A stretch of 64,000 nt of DNA from Fructobacillus broussonetiae (GCF_018437275.1 NZ_JAAMFK010000002.1:1-64000); one strand, 5' to 3'; positions 36,205-44,105 are shown, counted from the first letter of the stretch. Made by a program: numbers and translations. Notes: generated by a model not told the origin, from the letters alone.

Positions 36205-37263
36205 ATGTCTCAAACACCACACTATCAATTAAGCGATTTTGACTACGATTTGCCAGAAGAGCTGATCGCCCAAACACCGTTGAAGGACCGTTCTTCCTCC
36301 CGACTGTTGGAGCTGAACGCGGTAACCGGGGAATACCACGACAAGCACTTCTACGACATCTTGGACTACTTGAATCCGGGTGACGCGCTCGTGATGAACA
36401 ACTCCCGCGTGCTGCCCGCCCGTTTGCACGGCATGCGCCCAACGGGTGGCCACGCCGAGGTGTTATTGCTTCGTCAAGAAGAGGGTGACGTCTGGGAAGT
36501 GCTGGTCAAGCCAGCCAAGAAGTCACCTGTGGGATCAACGGTTGTCTTTGGGGATGACATCAACAACCCCGTCATGACCGGAACCATTGTCAAAGAGCTC
36601 GACCACGGTGGTCGCTACATCGAGTTCCACTACGAGGGCATCTTCATGGAACGTCTGGAAGAACTGGGTGAGATGCCACTGCCTCCATACATTAAGGAGA
36701 AGTTGGACGACCAGGAACGCTACCAGACGGTTTACTCCAAGGTCGACGGTTCCGCCGCAGCCCCAACGGCCGGCTTGCACTGGACGCCGGAGCTGCTTCA
36801 AGCCGTCGCGGATAAGGGCGTCGAACTCGTGGAGTTAACCCTCCACGTTGGTTTGGGCACCTTCCGTCCCGTCGAAGAAGATAACATCGAGGACCACGAG
36901 ATGCACTCGGAGTTCTATCAGTTGTCAGAAGAGGCGGCCGAGAAGTTGAACCGGGTTCGGGCAAATGGTGGCCGCATTGTTGCCACCGGAACAACGTCAA
37001 TTCGTACGTTGGAAACCATTGGGACAAAGTTTGATGGTGAGTTGCAGGCCGACTCCGGTTGGACCGACATCTTCATCAAGCCCGGTTACAACTGGCAGGT
37101 GGTGGACGCCTTCATCACGAACTTCCACTTGCCAAAGTCCACCTTGGTCATGCTCGTGGCAGCCTTCACTGGGCGTGAGTACATTCTGAACGCTTACAAG
37201 CACGCCGTGGATAGCAAGTACCGTTTCTTCTCCTTTGGGGATGCGATGTACGTGCATAAGTGA
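36205..37263 (+). CDS. queA: S-adenosylmethionine:tRNA ribosyltransferase-isomerase
   Basis: The 352-residue enzyme makes epoxyqueuosine in tRNA wobble positions. [25 protein letters not shown] and [14 protein letters not shown] are family landmarks. A strong ribosome binding site (AAAAGGGGG) precedes the ATG. It is the last host gene before the prophage. Confidence 0.95.
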   Translation: MSQTPHYQLSDFDYDLPEELIAQTPLKDRSSSRLLELNAVTGEYHDKHFYDILDYLNPGDALVMNNSRVLPARLHGMRPTGGHAEVLLLRQEEGDVWEVLVKPAKKSPVGSTVVFGDDINNPVMTGTIVKELDHGGRYIEFHYEGIFMERLEELGEMPLPPYIKEKLDDQERYQTVYSKVDGSAAAPTAGLHWTPELLQAVADKGVELVELTLHVGLGTFRPVEEDNIEDHEMHSEFYQLSEEAAEKLNRVRANGGRIVATGTTSIRTLETIGTKFDGELQADSGWTDIFIKPGYNWQVVDAFITNFHLPKSTLVMLVAAFTGREYILNAYKHAVDSKYRFFSFGDAMYVHK

Positions 37264-37408
37264 TTGTTTCCGATAAAAAGCGTGGTTGTCGCCTGATAAA
37301 CAAAAAAGGCTTAAAATCAGTAGCTAAGACCATATATATGAAGAACTTATATGAAATCCTAAGAACCTCTATTAACGTTTTTTCTGCTTCAATTGCTTCA
37401 AAATTGCT
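37264..37408. other. left prophage junction region (attL expected here)
   Basis: These 145 AT-rich bases lie between queA and the integrase stop codon. Host sequence ends somewhere in it. The exact core cannot be defined because the right junction is outside the window; no tRNA gene is present at the junction. Confidence 0.5.
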
Positions 37409-37412
37409 TCAA
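37385..37412. repeat. three TTGCTTCAA direct repeats at the integrase 3' end
   Basis: TGCTTCAA at 37385-37392 and TTGCTTCAA at 37393-37401 and 37404-37412 repeat at 8-11-base spacing. They span the integrase stop codon and the adjacent att region, a position typical of arm-type integrase binding sites. Confidence 0.5.
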
Positions 37413-38491
37413 GGTTTGGTGTTGTTCAAACTGTTCAACAAATCTAGTGTTTTAGAATTATCAGCTTCTCTTTTTTCCTCAAGTAGGTGACTATAAATAC
37501 CTAGCGTAATATTGACGTTGGCATGTCCCAGTCGCTCTGAAACATAATGGACTGACACATCGTTTGATATTAAATAACTTGCATGACTGTGGCGTAATCC
37601 ATGCATAGTTACAATCTTTGAATTATCTTTCTTTAAGAAAATAGAGAGCATGGTATTACAAGTATTATTGCTTGGAGGAAACCCATTTCTAGTTTGAAAG
37701 ACAAAGCGATCACCGTATGTCATTTGAGAAAATATGTCATGCAAATCGCTTGGTATTGAAACATCTCGAACAGAGTTTTCCGTCTTAGTTGTTTTAAATT
37801 GATGTTCGACCGTATCCCAACTTTTCGTGACATGAATGATGTTGTTGTCTAGGTCGATGTCATCGTTCGTTAAACCGGCAATCTCGGCGTATCTAAGTCC
37901 TGTGTATATGCCGGTCAGTATCATTAAAGAAGACACGCTACGGCTCTCTTTGGAGCGTTTAATGAGCCTGTCGATTTCATCGTTTTCAAGAAACTTAGTA
38001 TCGACGGGCTTGCTTTGTTTACCTGCAATCACATGTACGTTTCGAGTGAAATCTTTATGTATTAAATCTTCATCTACTGCATACCTTACAAAAGCGGAAA
38101 TCATGGTTTTAATTCTTACGACAGATGACTTTACATGGCCTTTTGAGTAAGTATTGATTAACTTTTGAAAGTCACTAGCCTTAACTTGATTTATCTTTTT
38201 ATTTCCCCATTCTTCCGTTATGAGGCGTATGCATATTTTGAACCAATTTTTGGATTGCCAAGATAACTTGGGTTCTTTAAAGACTTCATACCATTTAATA
38301 TATTCGTCAACAAAGAGGAGGTTATCATTTGATAGTCCTCCTCTATTTTTTTGTTCTTCAATGGAAATAGCCCATTTTTGAGCTTCTGTTTTAGTAGAAA
38401 AACCAGACTTAACTTTTCTGGTGTACTTATCATTAGTCTTATAGCTAACTGCTGCAGCCCAAACTTTACCTCGTTTGTAGATACTAGCCAT
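37409..38491 (-). CDS. int: phage integrase, tyrosine recombinase
   Basis: The 360-residue protein has an AP2-like arm-binding domain at the N-terminus (MASIYKRGKVWAAAVSYKT), a SAM-like core-binding domain (about 60-160) and the catalytic domain with Arg in YTGLRYAEI, His-x-x-Arg in HGLRHSHASYL and the Tyr nucleophile in LGIYSHL. It catalyses insertion and excision of the prophage. GGAGG precedes its ATG. Its 3' end points to the att junction. Confidence 0.94.
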   Translation of the reverse strand: MASIYKRGKVWAAAVSYKTNDKYTRKVKSGFSTKTEAQKWAISIEEQKNRGGLSNDNLLFVDEYIKWYEVFKEPKLSWQSKNWFKICIRLITEEWGNKKINQVKASDFQKLINTYSKGHVKSSVVRIKTMISAFVRYAVDEDLIHKDFTRNVHVIAGKQSKPVDTKFLENDEIDRLIKRSKESRSVSSLMILTGIYTGLRYAEIAGLTNDDIDLDNNIIHVTKSWDTVEHQFKTTKTENSVRDVSIPSDLHDIFSQMTYGDRFVFQTRNGFPPSNNTCNTMLSIFLKKDNSKIVTMHGLRHSHASYLISNDVSVHYVSERLGHANVNITLGIYSHLLEEKREADNSKTLDLLNSLNNTKP

Positions 38492-38513
38492 GTTTTTCCT
38501 CCATTTTGGTACA

Positions 38514-38535
38514 AATAAAAAGGCCTATGGCCTTT
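38514..38535 (-). terminator. terminator after the Abi gene
   Basis: On the minus strand AAAGGCC-ATA-GGCCTTT (38535-38519) is followed by TTATTTG. It overlaps the Abi stop codon and separates it from integrase. Confidence 0.75.
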
Positions 38536-39509
38536 CAGTTTTGTTTAATAGTCTCTAATTCAAAGTCTTCAGGAAATCCAAGAGACACTAATATTTTTTT
38601 ACTATCAATAGTCTTTAGGTTGTTATTTAGATACTTTATACGTTTGATAATCGTGTTATGAAGAACCGCATATTCTGTTTTACTTAAAAAACATTGTAAA
38701 CTTACTAAAGTTGAGTAGAGTTTTCTTCTTTCAGTCTCTTTTCCTATTTGATTAGGTTCGTGTAGTTTTTTGAAGTAAATTGAATCCGATCTACAAGAAA
38801 AATCTAATAGTCTATTGTTATGAGCGCAAACGTTTCGTGTCTCATGAACGTTTTTAATCAAAGAAAGCATAGTTTCAGTATTAAAACGCTCTTCTAAAGT
38901 AGGAACGTTTTCATTTAAGAATCCAGACAAATCTTTTGCTATCTTATTCTGAACAGAAGTCGTGACATTATTTATTAAATTTTTTAGAGTGCCAAAATCA
39001 ATGAAATTTATCAGCACCCAAATTGGAACATCGTTATACTTGTGAACGTAATGATGAACTGGGTTTTCCTTATATTTCTGATTATTTTGTAAAGTCTTAG
39101 ATAGAAGTGAGATAGTTGGTACAACGCTTAATGTTTTCTCTGGGGCGTAACAATTAATGTCAAGGTAAGCATAAGGAACGTTTTCATAGGTTTCGGAGAA
39201 ACGGTATGAAAATATAGATTTAAGATGTTTTTCTGCAAGCAATAGACTGTTAAATACAGTTCTTTTTAATTCTGATTCAAAAAAATATAAACTAGTTATT
39301 TCATCGAACGTAGTTCCGTCTAAATATTGATCGCTATTTTCTTTTTTAAAGTAAATGCTATATCCATTTATGATGTTGTAATAGTTATTTGAAAGAAGAT
39401 ATTCTTTTGCTTTTTCTTCATCAATAATCGTTAAATTTCTATCTTTTAAGATATTGACTTGTTCGTCTAACGTCTTAAATTCTTTTCTTTGTATTATTTC
39501 ATCCAACAA
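38535..39509 (-). CDS. Abi_2 / AbiF-type abortive infection protein (HEPN RNase toxin)
   Basis: The 324-residue protein matches the Abi_2 family: FKTLDEQVNILKDRNLTI, LLSNNYYNIINGYSIYF near the N-terminus, and the HEPN active-site motif R-x4-H in ETRNVCAHNNRLL (about residue 228-233). HEPN proteins of this type are RNases that act as toxins in phage defence. The start is TTG at 39509 or 39506; the ribosome binding site GGAGGTG is formed by the 3' arm of the terminator of the upstream small RNA, so the toxin is made only from read-through transcripts. AT-rich composition unlike the host indicates phage-borne cargo. Confidence 0.87.
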   Translation of the reverse strand: MLDEIIQRKEFKTLDEQVNILKDRNLTIIDEEKAKEYLLSNNYYNIINGYSIYFKKENSDQYLDGTTFDEITSLYFFESELKRTVFNSLLLAEKHLKSIFSYRFSETYENVPYAYLDINCYAPEKTLSVVPTISLLSKTLQNNQKYKENPVHHYVHKYNDVPIWVLINFIDFGTLKNLINNVTTSVQNKIAKDLSGFLNENVPTLEERFNTETMLSLIKNVHETRNVCAHNNRLLDFSCRSDSIYFKKLHEPNQIGKETERRKLYSTLVSLQCFLSKTEYAVLHNTIIKRIKYLNNNLKTIDSKKILVSLGFPEDFELETIKQN

Positions 39510-39584
39510 AAAACACCTCCGTTCGATATAACGAACGGAGGTGTTAGTCGCAGAAGTCCTCGTAAGGATACCACCGCTTTCTCT
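39508..39584 (-). ncRNA. small RNA upstream of the Abi gene (abiF-RNA-like, putative RNA antitoxin)
   Basis: About 77 bases run from a predicted start near 39584 to a terminator. The 5' part can form TCCT-TACG-AGGA (within 39568-39557), enclosed by GCGG (39577-39574) with CTGC. The 3' part is a perfect 14-bp hairpin (39545-39532 with 39525-39512, six-base loop) with a run of six T. The promoter-RNA-terminator-toxin order is the layout known for abiF RNAs. Confidence 0.72.
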
Positions 39585-39590
39585 AAGTTC

Positions 39591-39620
39591 ATTATATATA
39601 TTTCGTTAATTAGTTGTCAA
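39591..39620 (-). promoter_or_regulatory. promoter of the Abi-associated small RNA
   Basis: On the minus strand TTGACA (39620-39615) and TATAAT (39596-39591) are 18 bases apart, both perfect hexamers. This is the strongest promoter in the lysogeny arm. Confidence 0.88.
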
Positions 39621-39658
39621 TAAGTTGCGCAACATTTTGCGTAATTAATTGAGCAAGT

Positions 39659-39680
39659 ATGTACGCCCAAAAGGGCATGT
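39659..39680. repeat. ATGTACGCCC-GGGC hairpin motif, copy 1
   Basis: ATGTACGCCCAAAAGGGCATGT holds a GCCC/GGGC stem. It lies 19 bases past the stop codon of the MscL-like gene. Two more copies lie past the next two genes. Confidence 0.7.
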
Positions 39681-39698
39681 TAAAAGTAAACGCTGCAG

Positions 39699-40217
39699 TT
39701 AGTTGTGCTTGCGCAACTCTGATAGTAATTCTTTTTGAAGCTGTATGTTTTCGTCCACGAGAGTATTGTTTTTATCTTGTAGTTCCTGGATTTTAATAGC
39801 GTCTTCGTGCGCTTGATCATATCCCCATTGCTCTTCTTTGTTCTTAGTTAGATATTTGTTAATCGTTGTGATTACATAGAAGACGATGTAAGAAATGAAG
39901 ACAAGGGTGAAGATATCTTGAACGACGGATGAAAGTGATGACAGTAATGAAGTGGCCGAGTGCGTACCATTAAAGTCAAAAATCCAAGACCAGGTATAGC
40001 TGATTAATTTTGAAATAAACTTAGTTAAACTTTTGATAACATCAGAAAAGCTGTAGCCTATAACAATGGAAATAACAAAAGTCAGCAAATATGGAGCAAA
40101 CATAAACTGTTTAAACTGCTGAAACTTTGAAGAGGTATTATCGAACATCTCCTCGGTTTTGTTTTTAAAATTATTTTTTATACCAACAATCTTTTCTCTA
40201 TCAATTTTTTTATTCAT
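39699..40217 (-). CDS. MscL-like membrane protein in prophage
   Basis: The 172-residue protein has two membrane segments. The first region, FVISIVIGYSFSDVIKSLTKFISKLI, follows the MscL TM1 pattern of Val-Ile-Ile-Gly, Phe and Ser-Leu; the second, DIFTLVFISYIVFYVITTINKYL, matches TM2, and the C-terminal coiled coil ends QKELLSELRK as in MscL (LLTEIRDLL). An N-terminal extension of about 35 residues and a long coiled coil are unusual. I infer a mechanosensitive-channel-like protein carried by the phage; function untested. Confidence 0.6.
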   Translation of the reverse strand: MNKKIDREKIVGIKNNFKNKTEEMFDNTSSKFQQFKQFMFAPYLLTFVISIVIGYSFSDVIKSLTKFISKLISYTWSWIFDFNGTHSATSLLSSLSSVVQDIFTLVFISYIVFYVITTINKYLTKNKEEQWGYDQAHEDAIKIQELQDKNNTLVDENIQLQKELLSELRKHN

Positions 40218-40237
40218 GCTCTTCCTCCTATTATTGT

Positions 40238-40258
40238 ATGTACGCCCCAGAAGGGCAT
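40238..40258. repeat. ATGTACGCCC-GGGC hairpin motif, copy 2
   Basis: ATGTACGCCC, then CAGA, then AGGGCAT: the second copy lies three bases past the DUF898 gene stop codon. Confidence 0.7.
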
Positions 40259-40261
40259 GGA

Positions 40262-40582
40262 TTAGTTACCAAAAGTTGTATTCTTAACACGCCAGTCTTC
40301 AAGTTTAATGCTGACCCAGAATCCGTAAATTCCAATCGTAATAATCATAAAGAAAAGCCATTTAATCCAGTTACCAAAAAGTCCCATAGCTGTTCCGTTG
40401 AACTTTAAGCGACGTCCTTCGATAACTGTATGATTAATCTTCCAACCATATACCCAGCACAATGCTAGTGGGTAGAGAATACCAAGTGTACAGACAGTTA
40501 CGATACTACCAAGGATATTCCAACCGATTAAACTGAGCAATCCACCATCAAAAAATGAATTGCGACCATACTTCATCTCCAT
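40262..40582 (-). CDS. DUF898 family membrane protein
   Basis: The 106-residue protein begins FFDGGLLSLIGWNILGSIVTVCTLGILYPLALCW and contains TVIEGRRLKFNGTAMGLF, the DUF898 (YjgN) pattern, with two to three membrane segments. Function is unknown. It is the middle gene of three leftward cargo genes between the repressor and the Abi gene. Confidence 0.78.
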   Translation of the reverse strand: MEMKYGRNSFFDGGLLSLIGWNILGSIVTVCTLGILYPLALCWVYGWKINHTVIEGRRLKFNGTAMGLFGNWIKWLFFMIITIGIYGFWVSIKLEDWRVKNTTFGN

Positions 40583-40629
40583 TTCTTTCTCCTCTCAGCT
40601 TTTAACGTGGTTCGGTTATTGCACGTATT

Positions 40630-40650
40630 ATGTACGCCCAAATGGGCTTT
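40630..40650. repeat. ATGTACGCCC-GGGC hairpin motif, copy 3
   Basis: ATGTACGCCCAAATGGGC lies four bases past the stop codon of the 242-residue protein gene. Confidence 0.7.
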
Positions 40651-40653
40651 GCG

Positions 40654-41382
40654 TTAATAAACAATAGTTGTTTTTGGCTTTTCTTGAGTTACTGTCTTTC
40701 CCTGATATAGGATAGCGCCAAGTCCATCATCTTTGCTTTCATCTGCCTTATAAACAGTCGTAACTCCGGTTTGATAGTCGTCAATTCGATACATTTTTAC
40801 GTTACTAATAGTTTCTGAATACATCATATTACCGTTTGACATCTGTGTTCTTGGCACATAACTTGCTTGCTCTGCAAGTTTCTGAGTAGATTTAGACCCA
40901 AAATACTGGGCTGCTGATTTTTCACTGTTTAAATCATCTGCTTTTTTCTGCTTGTCATTACTGTTTTTTTGATTGACTTGTTGTTGGATAAACTTAGGAC
41001 TTCCGCCCGTCAATTTGCCGTCAGCGAAGTAAAGGGTATTATTTCCATATGTCATGGCACGATCATTTTGGCTTGATGGCTTTCCTAATTTATCTGAAAC
41101 TTCTTTTTGAGTCATTCCTAACTTTATGCTTTTGAAATCATATCCATCAGATTTTGTGCTTACTTTTTTAGTATTATCTGATGAATTTCCAAAAGTTGGA
41201 ACGGCCGTTACTCCAAATATTAACAAAAATAAAAATGTTCCAATCACCGATGATAACAGTTGTTTTTTGGTTACACTTTTAGTTACAAAAAATTTAAAAG
41301 CCGATTTGATGGTTAAAAATAATCCAATCATGAATAAGAAGAAAAAAACAATGCAAACAAGCGCGATGAAAAAGGTAAACAT
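40654..41382 (-). CDS. membrane-anchored protein with SmpA/BamE-like domain
   Basis: The 242-residue protein has two N-terminal membrane segments (about residues 4-28 and 43-63) and then an outer domain. The stretch FKSIKLGMTQKEVSDKLGKPSS, followed by YGNNTLYFADGKL, is typical of the small BLIP/BamE-like fold, used in Gram-positive surface proteins. The C-terminal half (residues 130-242) is unrecognised and rich in Lys, Ser and Asn. It lies next to the repressor and is probably expressed in the lysogen, as surface cargo. Confidence 0.65.
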   Translation of the reverse strand: MFTFFIALVCIVFFFLFMIGLFLTIKSAFKFFVTKSVTKKQLLSSVIGTFLFLLIFGVTAVPTFGNSSDNTKKVSTKSDGYDFKSIKLGMTQKEVSDKLGKPSSQNDRAMTYGNNTLYFADGKLTGGSPKFIQQQVNQKNSNDKQKKADDLNSEKSAAQYFGSKSTQKLAEQASYVPRTQMSNGNMMYSETISNVKMYRIDDYQTGVTTVYKADESKDDGLGAILYQGKTVTQEKPKTTIVY

Positions 41383-41401
41383 ATAAATACTCCCCGATAA
41401 T

Positions 41402-42088
41402 TTAAAATGATGATTGCTGATGAACTAACTTACCAATAATTTGAATAGGAGGCTGTCCATTATTGACGTCTTCTTTACTATACTCGAAGGGTTTGAGCTC
41501 TTCCCTCAACCAACTATCTGGTTCGAAGCGAAGCCTGTCAGGGTACTGGTAAACATGTTTGATAGTTGCAGACTCTCCATTAATAATAACCCCGCAGATG
41601 TCGCCATTAGTAATTTCGGATGTATCAATTTTTGCAAGAATAGCAATAGCACCATTGGGCACAACCTTGTTCATACTTTCTCCGTTAACACGAAGTCCGA
41701 TTAAATTGTCTTTGCCATAACGTTCGACAAGGTCGTCGTCTATTTTTACGTGTCCCTCAATATCTTCCTTAGCTCCTTCGGGATATCCAGCAGAGATACG
41801 ACCATAGATAGGAATAGATACAGTAGATGGCTTTGAACTAATGGGTAACTCGTTGGGAATGTTTTGAACAATTCCAGCCATTTTAAAAACAACACTTTTA
41901 TCGACTCTTAATCCATGTGCAATTTTTTCAAGAGTACTAGGCTTAGGAATACTCCGACGAGCATTTTCAACTTGAGATAAGTATGGTTGAGATATGCCGG
42001 CTTGTAGCGCAGTTTGACTTATGCTGAATCCTTTTTGTTGACGGAGTTCGCGTAAATTATTTCCGAACTCTTGATTAGATACTTTCAT
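41402..42088 (-). CDS. CI-like phage repressor (XRE HTH + S24 peptidase)
   Basis: The 228-residue repressor has a helix-turn-helix domain (residues 7-62, LQAGISQPYLSQVENARRSIP) and a LexA-type autoproteolytic domain: Ala-Gly cleavage site in RISAGYPEG, Ser in VNGESMNK and Lys in ESATIKHVY. RecA filaments should trigger its self-cleavage. ATG 42088 follows AAAGGGGAT; a longer start at 42130 would cover the operator. Confidence 0.93.
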   Translation of the reverse strand: MKVSNQEFGNNLRELRQQKGFSISQTALQAGISQPYLSQVENARRSIPKPSTLEKIAHGLRVDKSVVFKMAGIVQNIPNELPISSKPSTVSIPIYGRISAGYPEGAKEDIEGHVKIDDDLVERYGKDNLIGLRVNGESMNKVVPNGAIAILAKIDTSEITNGDICGVIINGESATIKHVYQYPDRLRFEPDSWLREELKPFEYSKEDVNNGQPPIQIIGKLVHQQSSF

Positions 42089-42121
42089 ATGATCCCCTTT
42101 GTTACTAATAGTATATATTAG

Positions 42122-42188
42122 CTTTTGCAAAAGTTAATAACATTGTTATAAAAAAGTTATTGCAAAAATATATAATTAGTTATACAAT
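42122..42188. promoter_or_regulatory. lysis-lysogeny switch: divergent promoters and operators
   Basis: On the plus strand TTGCAA (42160-42165) and TACAAT (42183-42188) are 17 bases apart and serve cro. The 12-base palindrome CTTTTGCAAAAG (42122-42133) and the related TTATTGCAAAAA at 42158-42168 are likely operator sites; another TTGCAAAAG stands at 42434 between cro and the antirepressor gene. A leftward promoter for the repressor overlaps the palindrome. Confidence 0.75.
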
Positions 42189-42224
42189 AAATACATAAGT
42201 TAAAGAAAGGAGGGAATAATAGCG

Positions 42225-42431
42225 GTGAGTTGGAAGATTAAAGATACTGAAAACTGGCAACAATTATTGAGTAATCACGGATACAGCGAGTCTTCTTTGG
42301 CTCGAGATGTTGGAGTAACATACCAGTCTATGTGGAGATATCGAAAAAAAGGTAAATCCATGAGACCTGAAAATGCCCGAAAAATTTCCAATTTGCTTGG
42401 TGGAAGTATTAAGGATTTTTTTTATCAATAA
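42225..42431 (+). CDS. Cro-like repressor (XRE family)
   Basis: The 68-residue protein has a helix-turn-helix (SESSLARDVGVTYQSMWRYRKKG). It starts at GTG after GGAGGG and faces away from the CI-like gene, so it is the lytic switch repressor. Confidence 0.85.
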   Translation: MSWKIKDTENWQQLLSNHGYSESSLARDVGVTYQSMWRYRKKGKSMRPENARKISNLLGGSIKDFFYQ

Positions 42432-42467
42432 AGTATTGCAAAAGTATATAAATAAAAGGAGAAACAA

Positions 42468-43178
42468 ATGAACGAAGTAAAAGCTTTCAACTTTGAAAGT
42501 AATGAAGTGCGAACTGTACTTATTGATAACGAGCCTTGGTTCGTAGGGAAAGATGTGGCAGAGACCTTGGGATATTCCCAAACTGCTAAAGCAATTCGAA
42601 CGCACGTCGAAGTTGATGACAAAGGGGTGTCCGTTTTGGACACCCCCGGAGGAAAGCAACAGATGACTGTAATTAATGAGTCTGGTGTGTTCGCTCTTAT
42701 CTTTGGTAGTGAATTAGATAGTGCTAAGCGTTTTAAAAAGTGGGTCACGTCAGAAGTCCTGCCAAGCATTCGCAAGACTGGTAGCTACTCGGTACAAACC
42801 GACCCAATGGCTATCTTAGCGACAACGTTTGAAGCATTGAAACAACAAGAAGACAAACAGGAAAAGCTTGAACAACGTTTGAATAAGTTCGAAGCCGACC
42901 AGGAAATCCGAAGTTGGGAACAAGCAGAGCTATTACAGCTTCGTCGCAATCGGGTGTTTGCGGTTCTTGGTGGTAAGTACAGCCAAGCGTATAAGGAGTT
43001 GTCTAGCGAAGTGTTCCACGCCATCGCAAAGGACTTCAAGCAACAATTCAGCGTGCCACGTTACAACGCATTACCACGAAAGTATTTTGCAGAAGCTAAA
43101 CGGTTCTTGAGTTTGTGGGAACCAAATAACTTGATGGATCTAGCAATTCGTGGTGCTAACCAAGACCAGACGGCGTAA
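42468..43178 (+). CDS. phage antirepressor (Bro-N domain)
   Basis: The 236-residue protein has an N-terminal Bro-N domain (residues 1-105: WFVGKDVAETLGYSQTAKAI, then FGSELDSAKRFKKWVTSEVLPSIRKTG) and a C-terminal ORF6C-like domain after a coiled linker (FEALKQQEDKQEKLEQRL). Such proteins antagonise the phage repressor. AAAAGGAG precedes the ATG. Confidence 0.9.
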   Translation: MNEVKAFNFESNEVRTVLIDNEPWFVGKDVAETLGYSQTAKAIRTHVEVDDKGVSVLDTPGGKQQMTVINESGVFALIFGSELDSAKRFKKWVTSEVLPSIRKTGSYSVQTDPMAILATTFEALKQQEDKQEKLEQRLNKFEADQEIRSWEQAELLQLRRNRVFAVLGGKYSQAYKELSSEVFHAIAKDFKQQFSVPRYNALPRKYFAEAKRFLSLWEPNNLMDLAIRGANQDQTA

Positions 43179-43188
43179 AGGGAGAGAC

Positions 43189-43656
43189 ATGGAAAGTAAA
43201 TCGCAATTAGAACAAAAGAAAGAAATATTGAATTCATTAAATCGATATTTTGAAAATTGGAATGTTGACGGATTAAGGGTTCAACGAAAAATGGACAAAA
43301 AAAATAAGCCAACCAATAAGGTTGACTACATTATCTCAATGTCACGAACTGGGAAGAAGTTAGAAAGTCCGCAACAAGAGCTATCTAAAGCCTTAGATAA
43401 CATTAAAAATATGTTCGATAGTATCGATGTAAATAAAAAGAGCAGTGCTGATACACTACTCTCCACTTCTGCAAGAATTATGCATTTAGCTAAAAAAGTT
43501 AAAGAATACCAACTAGAGATAGACGCAAAAGAGACAGACGATAAGGCTGACTCAAATGTTATTCAGGAAAACTATTTTAGAGGTAGGAACTTTAATGGTG
43601 ACCCTGAACTAGCTTCAATTCTGAATGAATTGGCTAAGCGAATTACAAGTCGTTAA
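43189..43656 (+). CDS. phage early protein, unknown
   Basis: The 155-residue protein is charged and helical, rich in Lys, Asp and Asn, with no membrane segment. GGGAGAG precedes the ATG at 43189. Its 3' end overlaps the leftward Cas2/VapD-like gene by 14 bases. I do not recognise a family. Confidence 0.72.
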   Translation: MESKSQLEQKKEILNSLNRYFENWNVDGLRVQRKMDKKNKPTNKVDYIISMSRTGKKLESPQQELSKALDNIKNMFDSIDVNKKSSADTLLSTSARIMHLAKKVKEYQLEIDAKETDDKADSNVIQENYFRGRNFNGDPELASILNELAKRITSR

Positions 43657-43918
43657 ACAAGTTGCGCTTGTAATCTGAATCATAACTTGAAGAAAAGTCG
43701 TGGACATCAAGTACAAAAAAATCATGGGGAGGATTCATCTCTAAAAATTCATGAGAAAAATCATTTAATGACATTTTTGTTTTGATAACAATTAGTTCAC
43801 CGGTTAGCTGAAGCCAATTTCCTTGTCCGACCAAGTCCTCAAGTAAACCACGAGACTCAATGCTTTTTTCATCAGACCCATTCAAAGGCATATTAAAATA
43901 CACAATAAATTTATTCAT
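43643..43918 (-). CDS. Cas2/VapD-fold small protein (SinR-family-like), solitary
   Basis: The 91-residue protein starts MNKFIVYFNMPLNGSDE, has a middle GNWLQLTGELIVIKTKMSLNDF, and ends DFFVLDVHDFSSSYDS. This beta-alpha-beta-beta-alpha-beta pattern with final Val-Leu-Asp fits the ferredoxin-like Cas2/VapD group. No cas1 gene and no repeats are nearby, so it is not part of a CRISPR system. It is encoded against the lytic transcript. GGAG precedes ATG 43918. Confidence 0.6.
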   Translation of the reverse strand: MNKFIVYFNMPLNGSDEKSIESRGLLEDLVGQGNWLQLTGELIVIKTKMSLNDFSHEFLEMNPPHDFFVLDVHDFSSSYDSDYKRNLFNDL

Positions 43919-43962
43919 AAACAATCTCCTTTCAATTTACTAGGCACTGCAATGCCACTGGT

Positions 43963-43977
43963 TAAAGGATACCAAAA
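43963..43977 (+). repeat. TAAAGGATACCAAAA leader repeat, copy 1
   Basis: This 15-base sequence recurs exactly at 44466-44480. Both copies stand in the leader of a small early gene, followed by AAAGGAG. Confidence 0.8.
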
Positions 43978-43994
43978 ACAGAAAGGAGCAGAGC

Positions 43995-44105
43995 ATGAAA
44001 AAAGAAGATGAAGAGTTCCCGGAATGGATGAATCCAGTATTATTCGTTACTAGTTTTTTTACTGGAGTTGTATTAGCCATTTTATTAACCTTGCTAACCA
44101 GTTGA
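43995..44105 (+). CDS. small single-pass membrane protein
   Basis: The 36-residue frame has an acidic start (MKKEDEEFPEWMNP) and one membrane segment of about 20 residues. AAAGGAG lies nine bases before the ATG. Its end overlaps the 3' end of the leftward 122-residue gene. Function is unknown. Confidence 0.6.
   Translation: MKKEDEEFPEWMNPVLFVTSFFTGVVLAILLTLLTS

Noticed and set aside
37264-37408. Integration into a tRNA gene
   Set aside because: No tRNA structure is found at the junction; the insertion appears intergenic, downstream of queA.
39557-39584. T-box riboswitch because GCGGTGGTATCC resembles a T-box core
   Set aside because: The transcript is only about 77 bases, with no Stem I and no antiterminator; the toxin-linked RNA explanation fits better.
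41126-41386. Rightward 86-residue frame opposite the BamE-like protein gene
   Set aside because: Complement of the membrane segments of the real gene; no ribosome binding site.
43643-43924. CRISPR-Cas component because of the Cas2-like fold
   Set aside because: No repeat-spacer array, no cas1 and no other cas gene in the window; the VapD/SinR-like group is a better fit.
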